Source of the DNA: Cryptomeria japonica
Lineage: Eukaryota; Streptophyta; Pinopsida; Cupressales; Cupressaceae
Length of the DNA: 64,000 nucleotides
NCBI RefSeq assembly: GCF_030272615.1
Contig: NC_081410.1
Coordinates: forward strand, 111,344,433 to 111,408,432
Direction: 5' to 3'
This document shows, one piece after another, positions 57,870 through 64,000 of the stretch. The notes under the pieces are model-generated. The model was not told where the DNA came from. It did not search any database and saw only the letters and a list, made by a program, of their open reading frames with translations. The position numbers and the translations under genes were made by a program. Position 1 is the stretch's first letter; each line of letters starts with the position of its first letter.

Positions 57870-59238
57870 GAGAACAAAAAAACTCTGCACCTACACCTGC
57901 TTGTTGGTTTTTTTTATTATGTGATCTTTCAGAATAGACAGAAGATGCAGAAGGGTTTGTTTGTTTGGAGAGTTTAGGTGTTCTTGATTTCTGATATAAA
58001 TGTCAAAAAGCGAGAAAAAAACACCCCCCCACAATAGTGAAACCCAAACCCTAGTACATAGTAATGAGAAGGAAGTAGTGCATAAGCAAAAACACTTCAA
58101 ACTGATATCTCATGTACTTGATGAAAATTCTGAGAAAAAAGATCACAAATCTAAATAGAGCATGCTAAGAGCTTTCCAACGCCTATTCATTTTTTAAAAA
58201 AGGAGTTTGTTTGCCCATTCTACGACCCCAGAAGTGAAAAAAAGAAGCCCGATTTTGACTGGAACAAAATATAGTCAAATAGAAGATTCGAGAAAAAAAT
58301 CCACCACCACTAGGTCCGGCTCAGAATCACCTTTCCGACACCTATTTGAGTGCCAAAATTTGATTCCAGATGCTCAAGATAGAGCCAAAAAACCAACCGC
58401 CTCTCAACAAAGACTAGAGAGAGGAGAAGGCAAGAGGAGGTGGCCAGAGGGCAACGGTGGTGGTGGTCGGGTCGAACGGCGGTGGGGAGATCGGGTCGGG
58501 CGGAGGAGGAGGTGGTTACCGGCGGTGGAGACCGGAGGTTGCTAGCAGTGTCAGAGGGCTGGCGAACAGAGGCCGGTGGGGCCAGAATACGGTGGCCGAT
58601 GGGGTTCCGTAGGCGGTAGCCGGCGGCGGGGGCCGCAGAGGGCTGTCGGTGAGGCTGCAGAGGGCTGTCGGTGGGGGCCTGAGTGGCAGGCGGGGGCCGC
58701 AGGGCTAGACTGATAGGTCTGATTTCCATATGGCGGCCAGACTATTAGGTCGACGGTACTGGCGTGAGACCCAAAAAAACTTTGCTTTTCACAGTTTTTT
58801 TTTTTGCCTTTGTCCCCTTTTTTGATTTTTTTGATTTTTTTTTATAAAATCAAAAATCCGGCCTGCATGATCCCCACTGGTTCATAGCTCCAGTCAAAAG
58901 CTATTCAGGCTTTGGCCAATTACCTATCAAAAAAAAAATCCGGCCTGCATGCCATAAAAAGGCATGTTTTTTTTGAAATTTTCTCGATTTGCGTGCTAGA
59001 GCTGTACGACCTGGTGTTGAGAAAAAAAACACCCAGATGCTCAGGAACCAAAATAGGTCAAATTTTATATGACTATAGGGATTTTTGGGCCTTTTGAGCA
59101 TGATGGTGAGGTCTTTTTAGGCCCAAAGTGCTTAGAAAAAAAACCTAACCCTTAGCACACAAAAAAATTGCCTGAAACCCCAAATTTGCTTCCAATGCAA
59201 AAATTCTCAAAAACAGGAACAGGTTGTTGCAAATCTAA
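57870..59238 (-). other. Long 5' leader of element 3 with GC-rich core
   Basis: 1.37 kb separates the PBS from the gag start, long for copia. From about 58430 to 58720 it is strikingly GC- and CpG-rich in an otherwise AT-rich region, with GGTGGTGGTGGTCGGGTCG and two copies of CAGAGGGCTGTCGGTG. A 139-codon Pro/Ser/Arg-rich frame (58310-58729) crosses it, but its composition simply mirrors the GC-rich repeats. Copia B2 keeps only the gag-side part of this leader. Confidence 0.65.
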
Positions 59239-59250
59239 GCTCTGATACCA
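59239..59250 (-). other. Primer binding site of element 3
   Basis: Minus strand TGGTATCAGAGC, a perfect initiator-Met tRNA complement, immediately inside the 5' LTR. Confidence 0.9.
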
Positions 59251-59621
59251 TATTGGAGTTGAGAAATGCAACACCACGAGAGCCTGAAGATCTTTTGCAA
59301 GCTAAAAAACCTGTTACAAGGAGAAGCAAAGAAGCAATAATCTGAAGAACACACAAAACACATGAAAAAAATTCTCAAAAGATGAGAGCTCCAATTCACC
59401 AAAAATGTATTGTGATTAATAATACAATGAAAAGAAAAATTAACCTCTAATAGGTCAATAAACCCTAAAAAGGGAAAACCCTAGGCTTGCACATAATAAT
59501 TAATAAAATAATTAATTAATATGCACCTAATGTTAGCTTAAGTGTAAAAAGATTATAGGGAACTTAAAGAATTAAACAAATATTGTTTAATTAATCAAGT
59601 AAAGACCCAATTACTCTAACA
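59251..59621 (-). repeat. 5' LTR of element 3 (371 bp)
   Basis: TATTGGAGTTGAG to TTACTCTAACA, followed by the TSD GACCC. Retained AAAGGGAAAACCCTAGG and AATTAATTAATATGCACC are shared with the 3' LTR. Confidence 0.92.
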
Positions 59622-60010
59622 GACCCTGCTTATATAAGCAAGGCAATATGGATATGTGAGCACACAAACATGACATGTGGCTTAATAAGAAACAAGGGTA
59701 GGTAGGGAATAGGTGTGGGTAGGTAGGAGAAACAATAAAATATTCCACATCAAGTGGATCACCCACCGAAGGTGGAATTATCACTCCACAATTGTTTAAT
59801 TCTTTAAGTAAAGACCCAATTACTCTAACAGACCCTACTTATATAAGCAAGGCAATATGGATATGTGAGCACACAAACATGACATGTGGCTTAATAAGAA
59901 ACAAGGGTAGGTAGGGAATAGGTGTGGGTAGGTAGGAGAAACAATAAAATATTCCAAATCAAGTGGATCACCCACCAAAGGTGGAATTATCACTCCACAA
60001 TAAGTGGATA
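59622..60010. repeat. 209-bp tandem duplication next to element 3
   Basis: GACCCTGCTTATATAAGC at 59622 recurs as GACCCTACTTATATAAGC at 59831, with about 170 bp after each nearly identical. The second copy is preceded by 39 bp matching the end of the element 3 LTR (59792-59830). The duplicated unit thus includes the LTR tip, so it arose after element 3 inserted. Confidence 0.85.
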
Positions 60011-60293
60011 TGATAAAGTAACAACAAGATCACACCATAAAAGGTGGAAATTATCCTACACACACTATTCCAATGTGGCACAAACACCCAAGTGTCTCAT
60101 ACCCAAACTACTATGAAATGCATGTACCTAAGTAAACTTAAGTAAGGTGTAATAATATCCATGATGAATAATTATTTACACCAACAATGTTAAGTGTTGG
60201 ATTTCTAGGTTTACTCAATGACAAAATCATTTCATTTTTCCAATTTTGATATGATCTAAAGAGAACATCACTTCTAGGTTGAAGAGGCTAGAA

Positions 60294-60750
60294 TCATTTG
60301 GACCAAAAGTAATCAAGAAAAACATCTCCATGCCTCATTTTAGGTTGAAATATGCTATGACTAACAATTATGATTTCACCATTATGAGGAAATTTCAAAC
60401 ACTTATGAACAGTAGAAGTGATCGCTTTCATGGAAGAGAGCCAAGGATGTCCCAACTTCACACAAAATTGATTGGATGTAGGAATGATAGCGAATTGAAC
60501 ATCTAAGCATTTATTGCCAACATCAATAAGAAGTGTTATAGAACCAATAGCAGGACAAGAGAAGCCATCACAAACTTTAACTATCACATCAGTATCATCA
60601 TATATCACTTGATGCAATTGCAAAGTATAAAGAAATTCTTTAATTATCACATTAACCATTCAAGCAAGATCAATAAGCACTCCTGTAGAAAGCATGCCTT
60701 TGATTTTTGCACTTATTCATAATGGGCCATCAGGTGCTTTAATGGTCTCA
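60294..60750 (-). pseudogene. Gypsy F aspartic protease
   Basis: A 121-codon frame (60659-60294) has the later protease strands: IGSITLLIDVG, VQFAIIPTSN and LGHPWLSSMKAITSTVHKCL then KFPHNGE, a combination typical of gypsy gag-pro proteins (LGRPW..., KFPHNGEV). Just upstream across one TGA lies GVLIDLA, at the active-site position where such elements have D-G/S-G-like motifs. The active site is therefore decayed. It matures gag in intact relatives. Confidence 0.7.
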
Positions 60751-61178
60751 CTAAAATCAAATGTTATGCAGAAATCCTTAGGAGGTTCTTGTTGATCAAC
60801 AAGATTCACCACATTATTAGATTCAAGACCAACATCATTGGGAGAGAAAGAAAGATGATCATTATCAATCACATTAGTGGAATGGGATGGTAAAGGATCA
60901 ATAAAAATCTAAAGTTTTTGGTTAGGAGGAGCTACGGATTTGTTTCCTTAATCATTCACATCTATCATAGATATGGTATTGTTATCAATTAGTTCTCTAA
61001 TCGTACTTCTCAATAGAATATTTTTCGGTATCATGACCAAGCTGACAATGGTATTGACAAAAAGATTTAGCATCAAAGTAAGGTTACGTTGTTTTAGATG
61101 GATCAATTGGTTTGATTTGGAGAAGTTTTAACACATTCCTTTGTATTGATTGAGACATAATGCTATGCAAAGATTCCT

Positions 61179-62284
61179 TCAAAGGAGTAAATTATTTTTC
61201 TCTTTGTATCTAGTTAAAGAAGGCACACCTGTAGTGGCTACCAGTTGACTGTTGTTGTTGTTGTCATTAAATTTGATGAATCCTTTGTTTGGTTTGAACT
61301 TCACAAACGGTTGTTGAGCACTATCACCCTTATCACTCAGAGCCATGGAAGGAGATGATTGTTCCAATTGACTCACAATCAATTGATAATTGTGAAGTAT
61401 TGCACACAACTACAGAAAGGAAGTAAACTTAGTCAAGAGAAGTTTATCCCTAATACCTTTTTGTAAATTAGCAATAAAAATCTTTTGAATATATTGATCA
61501 GACACAGGAAAAGAAATCTAAGAATACAAATGCTTATATCTACCAATAAAATAAGTCACTTTTTCTTTAACTCCTTGTTTACAATGCATCAAATCAGTCA
61601 AAGTAACTTTAGGACCAATGTTATTGTGAAATTGTTGAATGAAAGCATTAGCCAATTGTTGAAAATAAGTAATAAAATAAGGAGGAAAAGAACAATACCA
61701 TTCCAAAGCTCTATCCCTTAATGTTCTAGTAAAGAATTTTACTAACAACCTTTGATCATGAGAAAAGTCACTACACAAAGTTTGGAATGTTTTACATGAG
61801 TTAAGGGATCACCTTTTCCATTATAAAGTTCCAATTGAGGGACTTCTACATATTTAGGAGGGACGACTCTAACAATGTCATTGGATAATGGGCTCGCTAC
61901 ATCAAATGTTGGCACATTATACTTGGATTGATTCATAGAAGCTATTTGTTGTTATAAGGAAGACATTGTTTGGGATAGACTATTGATTGTAGCTTCGGTA
62001 GAAGGATTGAAATTAGACATGTTGGATTGAGAGGGAGGAGTAACATTTTTGAATGAAGGAAGAGATTGAGAATAAGGAGGTGGGACACTATGATAAGTAG
62101 GTAATGGAGAAGGTTGGGTAACATATGGAAGACTCATGGGAGGGATAAAAGAATTATTATTGAATGAGTTGCCCCCTTGACTGAAATTTATAGGTGGTGA
62201 GTGTTAATGGGTAACAAGGGGAACACTCATGGTAGGAGAATTGAAAGAAGAGATATTTCCCCCATGGCTAAAATTTGTAGGTAT
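61179..62284 (-). pseudogene. Gypsy F Gag
   Basis: N-terminal Pro/Ser-rich part (about 62137-61950), a middle frame with PQLELYNGKGDPLTHVKH (61936-61742), and the retrotransposon gag core at 61778-61518: FTRTLRDRALEWYCSFPP, then LANAFIQQFHNN and a V.YFIGRYK motif. The core pattern R.L...ALEW......I..F..L...F...F is the Ty3/gypsy capsid signature. Frames are offset by stops and indels. A Cys/His knuckle was not seen. Confidence 0.72.
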
Positions 62285-63788
62285 TGTTGGCATTCACAAA
62301 ATCGATTAATCCAGAGAACCGGTATATTAGCTGAGATTTGTCATTGATGTCTAAAACTGACCGGTGGAGTGGTGTATCTCAGTAGCTCAGGTGATGACTT
62401 GTAAAAAACATGGAAGCAGCATAAGAGACAAATGATCAAGGTTCAATCAGCTCAAGGGAAGATAGACTAAGCTAACCAGTCAGACACTCAAGAAGATCTG
62501 TGTTGAGGCCAGATCTTTAGGTTGGTCATTCTGATGATGATGAAGTCAGAGAAGGTGACTTAGGAAAGAAGGCTTGAGGTTGTATGCAAACCGAAACCTC
62601 ATTGGAAAATAGGAGAAGAGGCTTGATGAAAGCACTGCAAACCGGTATCAAAGGATGAACCGGTAATAAAGAGCGTAGTGGCATACTGGTAGACCGGTGA
62701 AGCAAAAGGAAGATAGGTGGTCACCATAAATCTCAGAGTGGTGATTGGTTATACAGTTGCAGTGGCAAAAGGAAAGTTGGTGAGTTTGTGACAATGCCAA
62801 ACTAAAGGTTGGTGAAGTCAATTTCAGTTATCATGCAGTTAAGCCATGATTACTTGTAGATTTTTTGGTTCGCATTTAAAAGACTAAACTCGACCTAGAA
62901 GTCACTATTTTTGGACAATGCAGTGGCAGATTTGGTTGAGCGGTTGGCAAAATTGTTGCAGGGCGTGTAAAGAAAGAGTGGGAAGATTTGAATTCAAAAT
63001 CTACCAAGATTTGTGATTGCATTGATTAAGGAAACACCTGAAGGAGACACCAGTGAGTGTATAAAGTGTTTTGAGTTCACACAAAACCTTTTTTATCATA
63101 AAATTTACAAAGAGAAAATCCTATGAGAGGCGATCCAAAGTGCTAAATGTTTAGCAGAGCAGAGTGTGTGTGAAGTAGACCGGTAGAGTGTAGAGCTGAG
63201 GGTATGAGCAGAGGACCGGTTTAGTGCAGAGCAGACACAACCAATGGAGATAGAGTATGATTTTTGTTGTGATTTGATCAAGCTATCAGTACCTATTCCA
63301 ACAGATCAACTTCCTGTTGCTTTCTAACCATTGCAACTCAAAATCCCTTAACCGAGTGGACTTTAACAGGTCCCTTTGTAAAATCCCTTAACCGGGTGAC
63401 ATCCTAATTGATGATCCTAAGACCTTTAAAAAGGCTTCCTCTAACAAGGTAAAGGAACTAACGAGCCTTAAATAAAATCCCTTAACCGGGTGGTACCTAA
63501 CAATGTCTTTGTAATCTCCTAACAGGGATGGCTCCTCACCGGGCATACTCTAGAAGAGTGAAAATTTTGTGATTTTCTATTCACACTGTGGTTTTCTCCC
63601 ATTTGGGTTTCCACGAGATAAATCTTGGTGTTACTGTGTATCTTTTTATGCATTCATGTTCTTTTGCAATAACTATTTATATTGATGAATATTAAGTTAG
63701 TGCAGTCTTGAGTTAAAAGGTTTTAATTTTGTAAAACTGGTAAAGTGTTGATTCACCCCTCCCCTCATAGCACCGATTGGGAGTAATA
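62285..63788 (+). repeat. 5' LTR of copia G (1504 bp), ends TG...TA
   Basis: Starts TGTTGGCATTCACAAAATC; the end GGGAGTAATA is set by the PBS two bases later and by similarity to the TSD-defined end of the solo LTR at 36981. Contains the TTTTCTCCCATTTGGGTTTCC box near 63592 and TTGATTCACCCCTCCCCTC near 63750. Confidence 0.82.
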
Positions 63789-63790
63789 AT

Positions 63791-63802
63791 TGGTATCAGA
63801 GC
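63791..63802 (+). other. Primer binding site of copia G
   Basis: TGGTATCAGAGC, perfect complement of the initiator-Met tRNA 3' end. Confidence 0.9.
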
Positions 63803-63851
63803 TTTGGTCCTTAGATTCAAAAGAGCTTAACAACTTAAGGAAAGATCCGAG

Positions 63852-64000
63852 ATGATGTGAAAGGAGGGTCCTAAGTTCTCCAAGGAGAATTACACCTTAT
63901 GGTGTGGTAGAATGAAGCTCTACCTAAGAACCCTAGAAGATCAATATTGGAATCATGTAATCATAAAGTACAATGAACCTACAAGGGTTCTCACTGCAAA
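63852..64000 (+). pseudogene. Copia G Gag, N-terminal part
   Basis: Starts at the ATG pair 63852-63857, then a TGA at 63858, then KEGPKFSKENYTLWCGRMKL and YLRTLEDQYW without further stops to the window edge. The spacing from the PBS and the KFS.ENYTLW motif match the start of copia D gag (KFNRENFSIW). The early TGA probably inactivates it unless a later start is used. Confidence 0.7.

Larger units (their letters stand above)
53390..59621 (-). mobile_element. Copia element 3, complete, TSD GACCC
   Basis: LTRs 53390-53759 and 59251-59621 differ at about a dozen sites by eye. GACCC flanks both ends (53385-53389, 59622-59626). On the minus strand: 5' LTR, PBS, a 1.37-kb leader, gag, protease, integrase, RT, RNase H, polypurine tract, 3' LTR. 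The LTR ends are TG...TA rather than TG...CA. The coding region has many stops and an internal RT deletion, so it is dead. It inserted into gypsy F. Confidence 0.93.
50007..62284 (-). mobile_element. Gypsy element F (gag-protease type), split by element 3
   Basis: On the minus strand: gag (62137-61179), protease (60700-60294), a spacer, then after the inserted copia (53390-59621) a long linker ORF (53283-52300), non-coding DNA, the priming motif GGGAGCTAAA, and a 3' LTR (51523-50007) ending in copia B integrase. No RT or integrase is visible in about 4.5 kb of interior, so it appears non-autonomous. LTR and 3' end resemble the LARD at 14172. The 5' LTR is missing where copia G begins at 62285. 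Confidence 0.65.
62285..64000 (+). mobile_element. Copia element G, 5' end
   Basis: Plus-strand LTR 62285-63788, PBS, and the start of gag run off the right edge. It interrupts gypsy F at GGTAT (62280-62284). The LTR has repeated TCCCTTAACCGGGTG motifs and the same modules as the other copia LTRs. The gag start matches copia D, so it may be an autonomous relative; nothing beyond codon ~50 is in view. Confidence 0.85.

Noticed and set aside
58310-58729. 139-codon Pro/Ser/Arg-rich ORF as a real gene
   Set aside because: Both strands are open because of GC-rich repeats in the element 3 leader; no domain, and it lies in a retrotransposon 5' leader.
1-64000. CRISPR arrays, operons, phage or plasmid features
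   Set aside because: No regularly spaced repeats, no Shine-Dalgarno-led gene strings; all coding traces are plant-type retrotransposons.

Overview
The window looks like gene-poor plant nuclear DNA, most probably from a large repeat-rich genome such as a gymnosperm. This is inferred from style only: AT-rich sequence, old and deeply nested LTR retrotransposons, solo LTRs, and no intact host gene in 64 kb. No rRNA, tRNA, CRISPR or bacterial-type operon was seen. Nearly every long reading frame that can be assigned belongs to a decayed Ty1/copia or Ty3/gypsy element, most of them on the minus strand.

Layout. 1-5076: minus-strand Ty3/gypsy element with a 1.9-kb LTR and a gag remnant, invaded by a 344-bp TRIM (790-1133) and a copia LTR (1160-2404). 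5094-6358: solo LTR. 6359-10950: AT-rich DNA with old repeats and a few exon-like minus-strand fragments. 10956-12360: solo LTR with target-site duplication (TSD) ATTAT. 14172-23033: plus-strand LARD-like element with TSD GTTTG and a broken G-patch protein; its right LTR is invaded by two solo LTRs. 23294-29998: copia element 'D', the best-preserved polyprotein here. 29999-31020: second copy of the material right of the 19.9-21.4 kb solo LTR. 31.0-34.0 kb: little recognisable. 34.0-35.35 kb: decayed gypsy integrase, then three nested LTR layers to 37097. 37.1-44.1 kb: a copia fragment and copia 'B', split by a gypsy-like LTR that is itself invaded. 44886-49807: copia 'B2'. 50007-62284: gypsy 'F' (LTR, long linker ORF, protease, gag), split by complete copia 'element 3' (53390-59621, TSD GACCC). 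62285-64000: 5' end of a plus-strand copia 'G'.

The parts relate mainly by insertion order. TSDs and interrupted frames give a stratigraphy: hosts are gypsy, LARD and copia B; copia elements invaded them later; several collapsed to solo LTRs. At two loci (19.9-31.0 kb and 44.0-51.1 kb) the same insertion junction occurs twice, once with element interior and once as a solo LTR. That suggests unequal exchange between full-length and solo alleles, or an assembly that placed two haplotypes in tandem.

A second theme is how the elements died. Premature stops in three independent copia elements are overwhelmingly TAG where the family has Gln (CAG). This fits C-to-T decay in a CHG methylation context. 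No complete new biological system was found. The most unusual items are the CAG-to-TAG bias, the repeated full/solo duplication topology, the G-patch LARD, an LTR with about 250-bp imperfect inverted ends, and the TRIM.
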